In this document: positions 47,624-58,063 of the stretch, piece after piece
Layout: each line of letters opens with the position of its first letter
How positions within the stretch are numbered: position 1 is the first letter of the stretch
DNA from: Mytilus californianus
Taxonomy: Eukaryota; Mollusca; Bivalvia; Mytilida; Mytilidae
DNA: 64,000 nucleotides
Assembly: GCF_021869535.1 (NCBI RefSeq)
Contig: NW_026262712.1
Span: 100,444,140-100,508,139 of the forward strand
Direction: 5' to 3'
The notes under the pieces: generated by a model
Database searches by the model: none
Told to the model about the DNA's origin: nothing
The model's input: only the letters and a program-made list of their open reading frames with translations
Position numbers and translations under genes: made by a program

Positions 47624-48577
47624 TTAGAGATTATATTTAGGCATATAAAAAAACTGAGGTCATTTCAATGACATCATTTGATGCTGCACGAGCGTTTTTA
47701 AACGCGGGAAACCGTAACAGAAATGGGGGATTTTTTAGGGAAGACGCGTTTCACAAAAGATTATTGAACAAATGAGGAATGATAAGGTAAGATCATCCAA
47801 AAAACGAATTCACTTCGAAATTGTCCCCTTTTTTACAATTTTTACACGATTCTAATATGAAAATAAGATTCGACGATCGCCCATTACCTGCACCAGAGTT
47901 ATTGATAGACACGCGTTGATAGGCAGCGGCTGTGCGTTTATCTGGTTTTTTTTTAAGTGGGACGGAAGGACATTTTTCGGGACGTCGCTTTTGGGCCTTT
48001 ATTTTTACGGGAATTCGCGATTTACCCTTATCGGGAGTCGGGAATGGATGATGTAATTTTCGGGAATTCAGGCCCCAGATTAGTTGTTTATTTATTTTTG
48101 TGGGAATTCCGGATTCAATGTTTTTTTGCGGCAAATCGGGATTACATCCCCTTCCTTCCGCCTCTCTTTTAACACTATAGATTATTTACTAGTTCAATAC
48201 CGCCAAAATTTATTGCGTCTTTGCTCTTGATAGTAAATAGCAAATATACAAGTTATTTGTAGAATATATATGTTCATATAAAACAGAAAAACGCGAAAAT
48301 AATTGAAATTAATAGGAAAAAAAAAAAAAACGATTTTGGAAAAAAGGGGAAGGGCTAAAAAAAATTGTCCTGTCCCCAAGTATCAAAGGTCTTTTTAAAG
48401 AAATTTAACACTATTGATAATTTGCTCTTTAGTATAAGGGAGAGGGTTGTGTACCAATTAAACTGTTACTAGTTCATACCCGCAAACATATATTGCGCCT
48501 ATCCAAAGCCAAACCCTTTTTTTTTTGTATCATTTCGTCAATAACGACATATGTGTGCTCATTTTATGCCAAATTTC
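47624..48577. other. Non-coding; contains GGGAATT-rich stretch
   Basis: Between 47950 and 48150 words such as CGGGAATTC, CGGGACGTCG and TGGGAATTCCGG recur irregularly and give a purine-rich, GC-richer patch. The open frames across it on both strands (47793-48134 minus, 47957-48172 plus) look like by-products of this composition. Confidence 0.45.
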
Positions 48578-48860
48578 AACGCCCTATAGTAGATACACAT
48601 GATGTACAAATAAAGAGGAATCGTGTAGACCGCCAATGGGATCCTATAGATTGCACTTTAGTAGATGCAAGATGTGCAGATTAAAGGGGGACCCTGTAGA
48701 CCTCCAATGGGATTGTGATAGATCATAGAACGCCCTATAGTAGAAACATAATGTACAGCTTAAGAAAGATCCTTTAGACCGCCAATGGGATCCTATAGAT
48801 AATAGAACACCCTATAGTATATACATAATGTACAGTTAAAGGGGGGTCCTGAAGACCGTC
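48578..48860 (+). repeat. Tandem repeat of about 80-90 bp, four units
   Basis: Each unit has CGCCCTATAGTAGATACA-type text, ATGTACA(G/A), TTAAAGGGGGACCCTGTAGACC and GCCAATGGGATCCTATAGA. The units decay towards 48860. Confidence 0.8.
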
Positions 48861-49039
48861 CTTGGGATATCCTATAAGACGCCTATAACTTAGAGATTAA
48901 GAGTACATATAGGAGGGGATGCTATAGGCAGTCCATTATATCATATAGAGAGTCGTGTGTATACACAGCATAATATACAAACAATAGTTTACCACCATAG
49001 TTGATGCATGCAGTGAACCAAATTAGTATGTACACGTGT
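48861..49039. other. Short unique flank before the PLE
   Basis: No feature seen. It ends with ACACGTGT, where the PLE 3' terminus begins. Confidence 0.4.
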
Positions 49040-49564
49040 AAAATTGAGAATGGAAATGGGGAATGTGTCAAAGAGACAACAACCCGACCATAGAGCAGAC
49101 AACAGCCGAAGGCCACCAATGGGTCTTCAATGCAGCGAGAAACTCCCGCACCCGGAGGCGTCCTTCAGCTGGCCCCTAAACAAATATGTATACTAGTTCA
49201 GTGATAATGGACGTCATACTAAACTCCAAATTATACACAAGAAACTAAAATTAAAAATGATACAAGACTAACAAAGGCCAGAGGCTCCTGACTTAAGACA
49301 GGCGCAAAAAGGCGGCGGGGTTAAACATGTTTTTTTGAGATCTCAACCCTCCCCCTATACCTCTAGACAATGCAGAAAAAACAAACGTACAACAGTACGA
49401 ACAGTAAAACTCAGTTCAAGAGAAGTCCGAGTCCGATGTCAGAATAGGAAACAAAAGAAAATAAACAAAATGACAATAATACATAAATAACAACAGACTA
49501 CTAGCAGTTACTTACATGCCAGCTCCAGACCTGAATTAAACTGATTGAAAGATTATGTCTTCAT

Positions 49565-49629
49565 CATATGAATATCAGGCACAATCCCTCTTGTTAGGGG
49601 TTTAGTATTATACCATCATAAAATATATG
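49565..49629 (-). promoter_or_regulatory. SECIS element, PLE copy 2
   Basis: Read on the minus strand: helix I CATAT (49629-49625) pairs with ATATG (49569-49565). After an ATTTT/ATTC internal loop come the quartet ATGA (49619-49616) and TGAT (49577-49574). Helix II GGTATAATACT (49614-49604) pairs with GGGATTGTGCC (49588-49578) through Watson-Crick and G-U pairs with one A-G mismatch. AAA (49603-49601) opens the 15-nt apical loop, 12 nt after the quartet. These are the diagnostic features of eukaryotic SECIS elements. It lies about 60 nt downstream of the TAA stop. The fold was drawn by hand. Confidence 0.82.
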
Positions 49630-49680
49630 AGAAGAACATAACCCGTGTCATGCCAACAACTGGTTTTAGAATAAATATGT

Positions 49681-52595
49681 TTAATTCCGATGCAAAGACC
49701 CTATAAGTGAATCAATATTAAAGCCAAAATATACAATCTTTAATGACCTGACAACAGTATCGTAACTATATCCCTTCTGAATAAGTCTGTTTAAGGGTTT
49801 TGTTAGCTTTTGAGGTGAATACTGACATTTTTGTGCTTTGTAAAGAATATTACCATAAAAGATTGGATGTGAAATACCCGAAGGTATAAGATGTCTGCAT
49901 GTTGAGTTATATTTACGAATGATGTCCTTATACCGATGATAAAATTTAGTAAATGTTTTGACTAGTTTATGATATCGAAAACCCTGGTGTAGTAATTTTT
50001 CAGTAATACATAAATTTCTCTCGCTAAAATCTAATACGTTGTTACATACACGAGCGAATCGTACAAGTTGAGATATATAAACACCATAAGATGGTGACAA
50101 GGGAACGTCACCATCTAAACATGGATAATTAACGATAGGAAATGAAAAATCATCTCTTTTATCATAAATTTTTGTATTAAGCTTCCTGTTAATGATATAG
50201 ATATCAAGATCGAGGAAAGGACAGTGGCCATTGTTAGTATTAACTTTATTTAAAGTAAGTTCAACAGGATAAATTTCTTTAGTATACATACTGAAGTCGT
50301 CATTATTGAGAGCCAATATATCATCCAAATATCTAAAAGTATTGTTAAATTTTTGTATCAGATGTTGTTTCGATGGGTCTTTGCTGATTTTAGTCATAAT
50401 AACAATACAAAAACAGGTCTGCAATAAGTGGTGCACAGTTAGTCCCCATTGGAATTCCGATAACTTGACGATATACGGAATCTCCAAAGCGAACAAAAAT
50501 GTTATCAAGTAAAAATTCAAGGGCAGATATAGTATCAAAGCATGTCCAATTGACATAGCTCTTTTGTTTGTTGCTACTAAAAAATGACCTAAAAGAGTTC
50601 GAACATATGTATTCGCAAAGTGGTATTTGGGTAGAAAAATCAAAACTTTGAACAGATTCAAAATCACCAATATATGCATGCAATTTATCAAGTTCTTCCA
50701 ACGAGTTTTTGACACTCCAAAAGTAGTTAATTCCACTATTTTCAAAGGCCTTATTTGAACAATTTATTATCAGGTTTTTGATTGTACCAAGTGTACTAGT
50801 AAGTAGAATAGACAATTTAGTAGTGGAACAATGACTTGAAGACGAAATAAATCTATATTTGTAAGGTGATTTGTGTAGCTTCAGAATCCAGTACATAGTT
50901 GGGACTTTCATTGTATTTGGTTCTGCTTGTAAAGAAGTAGCTAATAGTTTATGTTTGTTACAGATATCGTTTTCTGAAAATGAAGTCAGTTGGAATGTAG
51001 GCGAATTCGTGATTTCCTTTTGCAGAACCTCAATGTAAAATTTACGTCAAACTATAATGATATGATAAGCAGCTTTATCAGCCGGGACAAAAACAAATTC
51101 CTTGGCTAGTTCTGTTAGTTTATGTTTGATACGAGAAATAGGATTTTTATGGTTGTTGTTAAGAGTAAAATGTTCTTTAAAATGTTGTATACGTATATCA
51201 ACTATCTTCATTACTGAATTAAAAAAAGAGTCCAAAGATTTTTTGTCAGCTTTTTCCCGTTTTATCCATTTCAAACAGTAAGCACGAAGTGAGTCGTGGA
51301 TGATATTACGACACTCATTCCAATTAATAATTGACGGGGGACGATATTTAGGTCCTTAATTCTCGGTTGCGAACGATGTAAAGGTCTCCTGTTATAACAT
51401 GGGAAATGGGGCCATAAGTGTATTCGGAATTACTACAATTACATGACGGAGGTGTATTTTCACTGATATTTACATCTTTACAGACTTGGCTATAATTAAA
51501 CACAAATTTTCGGATAGATTTCTTGTAAATATAACAAATAAGAGGGAGTTCAGTATTATCAAAATATCCAGGAATTTGTTCTTTAACAGAATGGTCGTTA
51601 AAAATACCGGCAATATTTACAAAATCAAAACCTTTATTGACATACTTTATTTTAATAAAATGTTTTTTATGATCTTCAGGGCGATCAATTTTGGGAAACA
51701 GTTTAGAATAACAATATGCCATTATAATTTGAAGGATTTCATACTTAGGACTGCAATATGAAATTGTGTTGCAATCCTCTAAAATTTTATTTAATTTATT
51801 TATAGGTAAAGAACAGAGCCTGGTTAATAGATAATGTCTGCCGTTGTTTTTTGTAATAGAAATTAGGTCCGAAATATTTGTATGGTTGGTCTGAAATTTT
51901 CTTTGATTGCGATTTTTTCTACGCTCATGAGAATGGTTTTTACGAACATTTTTAGAAACTATATCCAAAATGTTAACAGAATCGGTTCTTGATATATTAC
52001 CAATTCCCATGATATTATCATTAAGACCGAGAGGGTAGACTGTCTGTAATTTTTTAATCCAATTTAATTCAATTATTTTCCGTGATCATACAAACTTTGA
52101 ATGAGATTCACCAGGCTGCTTATTTACTACTTCTAAAGGTTGAACTGTTAATTATTTAATAGGATGATTGTGCTTTTTAAGATGTTGATAAATGATACTT
52201 TTGAATTTATTGGGTCTTTTAAAACGATACAGGCGTTCTTGCGTGCGTTTAGATAAATATCGTCCAGTTTCACCTACGTACGGAATACCGCATCCCGGTT
52301 TGTTTCATGTGAGTAAATAAATAATACTGTTTGTTTTTCAAGTTATATCAGTTTCAAAATTTAAAGAAAATGTGCGACCATTAAACGTAGACCTTATCGT
52401 ATTGTTGGTGGAAAGACGGGGACATGTAATTCATTTTTTGGCATGACACTTATCGATAGAAGAGTAGCCACGATTTTTATTGTTAAAAATGTTAGCGATG
52501 GTAGTATTTTTAGATACGCGATTTTGAAGATTGAGACGTGTAGATACCCTTTGAACGAGTTTAGTATTTAATATTTTTCCATTAATAAGCTTCAT
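49681..52595 (-). pseudogene. Naiad PLE polyprotein (GIY-YIG nuclease + RT) with four in-frame TGA, copy 2
   Basis: Same protein as copy 1, from ATG 52595 to TAA 49681-49683. It retains the RT catalytic NNTFRYLDDILALNNDD (about 50325-50280) lost in copy 1, and the CxC linker SCNCSNSEY. The shared TGA codons are 52431-52433 (codon 55), 52338-52340 (86), 52305-52307 (97) and 51047-51049 (directly after ADKAAYHIIIV). Private lesions are a CGA-to-TGA change near 52087 where copy 1 keeps Arg, a TAA near 52154 where copy 1 has Tyr, a 17-nt deletion near 51356, loss of about 70 nt after FDFST near 50620, and an 11-nt deletion near 50398 after LIADLFLY. It cannot be functional itself. Confidence 0.85.
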
Positions 52596-52976
52596 ATTTG
52601 TTTTTTGTTATGTGGATTTTATTAGAAAGGATCAAAGACTGGCGTCCAGAATATGAATCAGCACACAATAAATTGAATTAGGTGAATATGATAAAACTGT
52701 TCGGCTAAAGACGTCAAACGCTATCCGTCATAAATTACCCGAAAAATAAAACAAAAAATAGGGTATATCAGGGTAGCGACTGACATCTGACTAAATAGAA
52801 GAATGGGGCTGAATGTGAAATACTACTTTTTGATAAATATTCCTAAAGTAATGAACATAGAGAAGTTCTCGCTCGGACACACACTCCATAATCTAGTATA
52901 TTATAAGAGCATAAACCTGAAGCACGGGGAGGCACTCAACTGTCTCCACACGGCACTAAAGACAAACTCTGTAAAA

Positions 52977-53195
52977 AATAAAATTGAGAATGGAAATGGG
53001 CAATGTGTCAAAGAGACAACAACCCGACCATAGCGCAGACAACAGCCGAAGGCCACCAATGGGTCTTCAATGCAGCGAGAAACTCCCGCACCCGGAGGCG
53101 TCCTTCAGCTGGCCCCTAAACAAATATGTATACTAGTTCAGTGATAATGGACGTCACACTAAACTCCAAATTATACACAAGAAACTAAAATTAAA
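52977..53195 (-). repeat. Pseudo-LTR: partial 3' UTR copy upstream of the PLE 5' end
   Basis: The last 219 bp of the PLE 3' UTR, from TTTTAGTTTCTTGTGTATAAT to TCTCAATTTTAT, lie head-to-tail before the 5' end of copy 2. It is nearly identical to 49043-49260, with minor changes (ATTGCCCATT for ATTCCCCATT). Confidence 0.85.
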
Positions 53196-53469
53196 AGTGT
53201 GCATTACATACACAATGAATTATACATTTAGTCATGGTTCTGGTCCAAGTTTAATAATAAGTTTTGAAAGATATAAAAGTATACGTTTTATCTGATTGTT
53301 AATACCCCCTTCACAGAGGGATATTTTTTGTGAGCCCTTACCGATCGCCAACTCGTAGTCAATCAAGGGCATCCGTACATAACTCGTTGGTATCCGTTAT
53401 TAATAACTCGTAACAACTCGCAGACACTCGTGAGGACCCATGAAAGTAAAGGCAAATGTTTTGACATGT
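53196..53469. other. Non-coding with recurrent AACTCGT words
   Basis: AACTCG recurs five times in 53350-53430. No gene or known repeat. Confidence 0.4.
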
Positions 53470-53830
53470 CTAAGATTTTCTTTCGGTTGTCCCATACCGC
53501 AAAGTAAGCTATAAAAGGCATTAAAATAGGAAAACAGTTCAAATGAGAAAGCTAACGGCTTGATTTATGTACAGAACAATAAACGAAAAAATATAACATA
53601 CAGAAACAAACGACAACAACTGAATTACAGGCTCCTGACTTGAGACAGGCACATACAGAATGTGTCGGGGTTAAACGTGTTTGCTAACGTCACTACCCTT
53701 AGCCTTGAACAATTGTGTAACAGTACCACATAATAACAAAATATAAGAATTCGCTTAAAAGAGCTCAATTCATCGACACAAAGCGCATGATTAACCTAAC
53801 TAACAACAATGCACATGCTGAAATGTCTCG
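53470..53830 (-). repeat. Repeat family B, inverted copy
   Basis: The reverse complement aligns with 7735-8060 and 41165-41480: TCCCATACCGCAAAGTAAGC, AACGGCTTGATTTATGT, CAGGCTCCTGACTTGAGACAGG and TCGACACAAAGCGC in the expected reverse order. Confidence 0.75.
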
Positions 53831-54504
53831 CCTGCTTAACTTATCATGATTGAATTTATGGTGAAAGTGTGTAGTATAAGGGTTTTACTATAAGTTTCGA
53901 ATAAAATGAACATCAATTATCAATGTAAATGAGATCAAGGTCAAAGAACCTTACCAGACAGGCATGTACACCTTACACTCTTATCATACATCAAATATAG
54001 TTAACCTGTTGTATATGGTATCCAAGAAACATACTTTATTAAACAAACTGAACATTGACAAAATAACCATGAAATGAGGTCATGGTCAGATGAACCATGT
54101 CAGACATGGATGTAGGTCCCCACTTAATTTATTGGATATTATACTCTTGGGACATGTTTATGCCATAAACATGTACTTAAATTATTGTTGAAAGATCTCA
54201 AATATCTTTCCCGACTTAAGTCTGTTTATTTTGTTGCCTTTAACAGAAACGAGAAATATTGCACATCACAATCTAGTTTAAATTTTATTTTTCCGAAATA
54301 AAATGCATTAGAAATGTATATCTCTAGGTCATGCTATACCTTAAATAAAATGTTTCCACTTGCACAGGTTTGTCTGCACTCATAGTAAATTTTGTAGTGT
54401 AAAAACCGTCATTTTAGCCCAACTGTAAAGATGAATCTTGAGGATTGTAGAAATATTATTAAAATTTATATTTCAGAAATATATGTAAACTATACTATAT
54501 ATAT
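53831..54504. other. Dispersed repeat with GAGGTCAAGGTCA-like words, otherwise non-coding
   Basis: GAAATGTCTCGCCTGC (53819) and GAGATCAAGGTCAAAGAACC, CCAGACAGGCATGTACACC and ATGAGGTCATGGTCAGATGAACC (53930-54110) form a repeat type I recognise from bivalves. Two diverged units of about 140 bp are visible. The rest is AT-rich. Confidence 0.5.
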
Positions 54505-54602
54505 AAACATAAGAAGATGTGGTATGATTACCAATGAGAAAACACTCCACTCAAGACAAAAAGTAGTACATATAAGTAATTATAGGTCACATTACGGCCT
54601 TA
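54505..54602 (-). repeat. Repeat family B terminus, inverted
   Basis: ATAAGAAGATGTGGTATGATT followed by ACCAATGAGAAAAC and GTCACATTACGGCCTT is the reverse complement of the family B end at 34360-34450. Confidence 0.7.
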
Positions 54603-55074
54603 AATGTTGTCTGTCGTGATACCAACGAACACTTTAGAGTTGTATGTACCCATGTACAAGAGACCTTTTTATTTATAACAATATTGATTATTCAGCTCTA
54701 CAACCTTCTAAAATATATGCAAAAGTCACAACTGTCACTGTGTTACAATACAAACATGTATCTCGCATTCAAATTTTAAATAAGGCAAGACAAAACAGAA
54801 ACGGGTGATAAGAGAATATGAAGAGAGTGTATAAGACAACAGCAATAAATCACTGAATTCTTTAATTTCTTTATACTTCCAAAACTGCAATTTAAACACA
54901 TATATACTCCAATACTATCCATAGTAACAGTTACTATCATAGAATTCTGCTACTATGGAAAATTAATCTTTTAAAACTGTAAAATGTCCGCCATCCTCTG
55001 CCATGTTTAAAAAGAACTGAACGTGTCATAAATTTCCTACCTCTAAAAAAAGCCCGAGCAAATCATGGTTTCAA
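54603..55074. other. Non-coding, nothing recognised
   Basis: AT-rich sequence with no feature that I can name. Confidence 0.4.
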
Positions 55075-55322
55075 AAAGTCAATATTTCGACATTTAATTG
55101 AAAAGTAGAAATTTTGAATTCAAAGTCAAAATTTCGAGTTTCTTTGGGTAAAAATTACGAAATTGAACTCGAAATTTCGGGTTTTGAAAACAGCGCAATT
55201 GAGATGTTAAAAATCTAAATTTAGATTTTAAAAGTCAAAATTTCGAGATTTTTAAAGTCTAAATTTTGAAAAATAAAGTTCGATGTCAATTTAATTTTTA
55301 CTATGTCCCTATTACGCTTCAG
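55075..55322 (-). repeat. Inverted fragment of the TCGAAATTTCGA satellite
   Basis: The segment shows AAATTTCGAGTTT, ACTCGAAATTTCGGGTTT and AAAATTTCGAGATTTTT words. It ends in TACTATGTCCCTATTACGCTTC, the reverse complement of the satellite lead-in GAAGCGTATTAGGGACATA (45172). It is a diverged, reversed piece of the unit at 45.1 kb, 8 kb away. Confidence 0.75.
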
Positions 55323-55524
55323 TAGAATTTAGTCTAGTTTGCAACCTTTTATATCTTTTGAAAAGAAACAAAAACTTTCACCCTATTGATCTATTATAGA
55401 ATACCTTCTGTAAAGAAGAATAACCCTTTTATGTGGGAAATATATGTCATTTAGAAACTAGAAAATGTAAGACCTTGCATTCGGTATTGAAAAAATGTTG
55501 ATTGATACTTTCTTTTGCTTTCAG
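55323..55524. other. Probable intron end
   Basis: It ends with the polypyrimidine acceptor TTCTTTTGCTTTCAG at 55510-55524, directly before the exon-like segment. Nothing else is recognised. Confidence 0.4.
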
Positions 55525-56403
55525 ATTGATGTCTATGTCATAAATTCTATTGATGATGTATCATTATCGAAATACTTGCCGATTTATGGGGATAGAGTCG
55601 CATTGTATAACTTTATAGCAAATCGTCAAAGAAGAAGAATCCTGGTCTTTTTGAAAAACTTAAGATGCAAATGCAATTACAGACGACAACTGAGGAAAAC
55701 TGTGAGGACGAAGAAGATAATGATTCTGAAGATATGAAATGTTCTAACGCTCTAAAACGTCAAACCCTGACCCTAATCCAAACCCAAACCCTGACCCTAA
55801 CACTAAACCTAATCCTGACCCTTACCCTAACCCAAACCCTGACCCTAACCCTAACCCTAACCCAAACCCTGACCCTAACCCTGACCCAAACCCTGACCCT
55901 AACACTAACCCTAACCCAAACCACGAAATGTTAGTATAGATAAAGGTGCAGTGAAAACTAATATTCTAGAATATGCAAAAGCTAAGTTTTCTCCAAACAG
56001 AGTCTCAGCAAAAGGGCCTACTGAAAACTTCATTTTCGACATTTGGGATTTTGCAAGAAACAAAATGCCTGATTCTGTAACTGTTGGAGAAACATATAAA
56101 GTAATAGGGTTGTCTTCTCTCAGGTATTACTTATACACAGAATTAGAAAAGGAGAAGAACCCTGAAAACTCAAAAAGAAAGAAGTTGAAATTATGTAATG
56201 ATTACAGTTTAACAGAGAATATACAGCATTATGATGATTCTGATAATGTATTATCAGACGGGTTACCAGGGATGAAGTATACAAGAAGGAAAATTAAAGA
56301 AAAAAAGAAAGTTACCAAACGTTCACCAAATGTATTTGTAGAAAGTGAACCTCCGATGATGAATATTGTACGTACTAGAAAAACCCGCGCGAGCGCGGCT
56401 TGA
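55525..56403 (+). pseudogene. N-terminal part of a SAM-like / HECT-type gene, interrupted by telomere-like repeat
   Basis: After a good splice acceptor the frame reads DVYVINSIDDVSLSKYLPIY then GDRVALYNFI, a SAM-like helix motif (LxKYLPxYGDRxxL). A frameshift near 55630 moves to KNPGLFEKLKMQMQL and an acidic tract (EENCEDEEDNDSED). A telomere-like repeat (55768-55925) follows, then a 150-codon open stretch with TENFIFDIWDFARNKMP and SLRYYLYTELEKEKN, and a basic tail KKKVTKRSP, ending at TGA 56401-56403. The same arrangement precedes HECT-like domains in bivalve G2E3-like proteins as I remember them. Because a HECT pseudogene follows on the same strand at 58.1 kb, I infer one broken gene. The link is not proven. 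Confidence 0.45.
55768..55925 (+). repeat. Degenerate telomere-like CCCTAA/CCCTGA/CCCAAA tract
   Basis: About 26 hexamers, mostly CCCTAA and CCCTGA with CCCAAA interspersed, that is, variants of the metazoan telomere repeat TTAGGG. The 6-bp period keeps all frames open: one frame reads TLTLTQ-type, another NPDPNP-type dipeptides. It sits within the coding-like segment of 55525-56403. Confidence 0.9.
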
Positions 56404-56529
56404 AGACTACTTGAAATGTTTATGGTGATACACAGCTTGGGTTGATGTTTCTATGCACTGATGCATTCTGTCTTTATAAGTTTGTCAGTTCTTCTTCCAT
56501 AGAAGTTTTAATGTCAAATTAGTAGCTTC

Positions 56530-56935
56530 TGTCTCGGTGTTACACAGGTGCTACTAGAACGGAGGAAATAACTCAGAGAAGAAGAAGACAACCTAGAACA
56601 CTGATGATTAAAACATTTCTCAGTGGTGCTAGTTTGTATCATTTTTTCTCGAAAGGTGCGAGTCAAGTACGGTCTCTGTGTGATACGGGTGCTCCAAGAA
56701 CGGAGGAAATAACTCAGAGAAGAAGAAGACAATCTAGAACTCTCTGATGATTTAAAACATTTCTTCAGTGGTGCCAGTTTGTAGTATTTTTTTGCGAGTG
56801 GTGCGAGTTCTGTCTCTGTGTGACACGGCTGCTCCAAGAAAGGAGGAATTTACTAAGAGAAGAAGAAAACAATCTAATGAACACATTTCTTCGAGTTTGT
56901 TATATTTCTTTTTGTTTTGAGTGGTGCGAGATTGA
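56530..56935 (+). repeat. Three tandem units of about 145 bp
   Basis: Units begin near 56530, 56675 and 56811 with TCTGTCTC(G)TGTGA-type text, then GGTGCTCCAAGAACGGAGGAA, ACTCAGAGAAGAAGAAGACAA, ACATTTCTTCAGTGGTGCCAG and GCGAGTGGTGCGAG. The third unit is interrupted at 56935 by the PLE fragment. Confidence 0.85.
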
Positions 56936-57735
56936 TAAAAGAGGGACGAAAGATACCAGAGGGACAGTCAAACTCATAGATCGAAAACAAACTGACAACG
57001 CCATGGCCAAAAATAAAAAGACAAACAGACAAATAATAGTACAGATGACACAACATAGAAAACTAAAGACTAAGCAACACGAACCCCACCCACTGGGAGT
57101 GATCTCAGGTGCTCCGGAAGGGTAAGCAGATCCTGCTCCACATGTGGCACCCGTCGTGTAGCTTATGTTATTACAAATCCGGTAAATAGTCTGATTAGGT
57201 AGGTCACATTCGTGAAAAGGGAAGGGTATTGTAGTTACGACATAAGGAACATATCCGATACCATCTGTGAAACGGTTATTCCGTAACGGTCAACCAACTC
57301 GTGATGGCGTCCGTAAAATTTACAAAGGAATGATTTCAACTTCACCATTTGGAACTCTTGGTTTAATAGCTTCCTTGTGAGCAGCAATCTTCTATCAAGG
57401 AAATCATGATAGGAAATACAAGCTCGGGAATATCGTATCAATTGGGAGATATATACTCCGTATTCAGGCGCTGCTGGAATGTTGCTACATAGAAATGGAA
57501 AGTTCACAATTGGGAAGCTGAAATCATCTCTTTTGTCGTACAGTTTTGTTTTCAACCGACCCTCATTGTCAATTTGTAGATGTAAGTCAAGATATGAGGC
57601 AGACTTAACTGTATCTGTAGTATCCTTTATCTCTAGTTCGATGGGATAGATTCGTTCAACATAGTCACCAAATTTCGTATTATAAAGTGAGAGAACATCA
57701 TCTATATAGCGGTACGTAAAGTTAAAGGAAATTGC
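56936..57735 (-). mobile_element. PLE of the second family: RT C-terminal half plus 3' UTR
   Basis: On the minus strand, from about 57735, an open frame reads LAISFNFTYRYIDDVLSLYNTK with the catalytic YIDD (57697-57708), then VERIYPIELEIKD, ASYLDLHLQID and KLYDKRDDFSFPIVNFPFL, GVYISQLIRYSRACI, and ends MVSDMFLMS, stop at 57235-57237. The 3' UTR continues to 56936 (GGTGCCACATGTGGAGCAGG, CATGGCGTTGTCAGTTTG, CTCTGGTATCTTTCGTCCC). Over this stretch I see no frameshift, so it is younger than the 7-kb fragment. The terminal words match 42207-42605. It is 5'-truncated between FxFTYRYIDD and the GIPMG block, and inserted between the two parts of the SAM/HECT locus. Confidence 0.85.
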
Positions 57736-57986
57736 TAACTGATAAAGTGATGCAAGTTGTAATAATTAGTGAGAGTGTTTGAGTGGTTCGATTTGTCTGT
57801 GGACCGAGTTGTCGGGCAGTACGCTGACTGATCATGCGCGAAAGCGTATAAGACTCGGATCGATAACGGTCTCTGAATTTGAATATTTTCTCAAAAAATG
57901 ACGTTTTCTGTGGAAAAAAATATTGTTTCAAAGACAAATTTAGGAAGTTCAAAACATAACATTTATACGTCATATCACAAATAATG

Positions 57987-58019
<33 letters not shown>

Positions 58020-58021
58020 CA

Positions 58022-58054
<33 letters not shown>

Positions 58055-58063
58055 CTAGTATAG
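57736..58063. other. Non-coding between the PLE fragment and the HECT pseudogene
   Basis: A minus-strand frame of 102 codons (57722-58030) spans this interval but is unlike any protein I know and overlaps the PLE. I see no other feature. Confidence 0.4.

Larger units (their letters stand above)
49040..53195 (-). mobile_element. Naiad-type Penelope-like retroelement, copy 2, with upstream pseudo-LTR
   Basis: 3' UTR 49040-49680, ORF 49681-52595, 5' region 52596-52976, and then, upstream and in the same orientation, a partial repeat of the element's own 3' end (52977-53195). A partial tandem copy directly upstream of the 5' end is the pseudo-LTR arrangement typical of EN+ Penelope-like elements. 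The 5' region here runs about 100 bp further than in copy 1 (to GACAAACTCTGTAAAAAATA). By eye the two copies are well over 90% identical, so both derive from a recent source. Confidence 0.88.

Noticed and set aside
47793-48134. Open frame of 113 codons, minus strand, Lys/Pro-rich
   Set aside because: It arises from irregular GGGAATT-type words on the opposite strand; an overlapping frame on the other strand is equally open.
49501-49573. Alternative SECIS candidate using ATGA and the AGAC/GTCT stem at about 49560-49510 (minus)
   Set aside because: The stem breaks after four pairs and there is no unpaired AA at the right distance; the hairpin at 49565-49629 fits far better.
57722-58030. Open frame of 102 codons, minus strand, next to the PLE fragment
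   Set aside because: It is not in the PLE reading frame and resembles no PLE or other protein.
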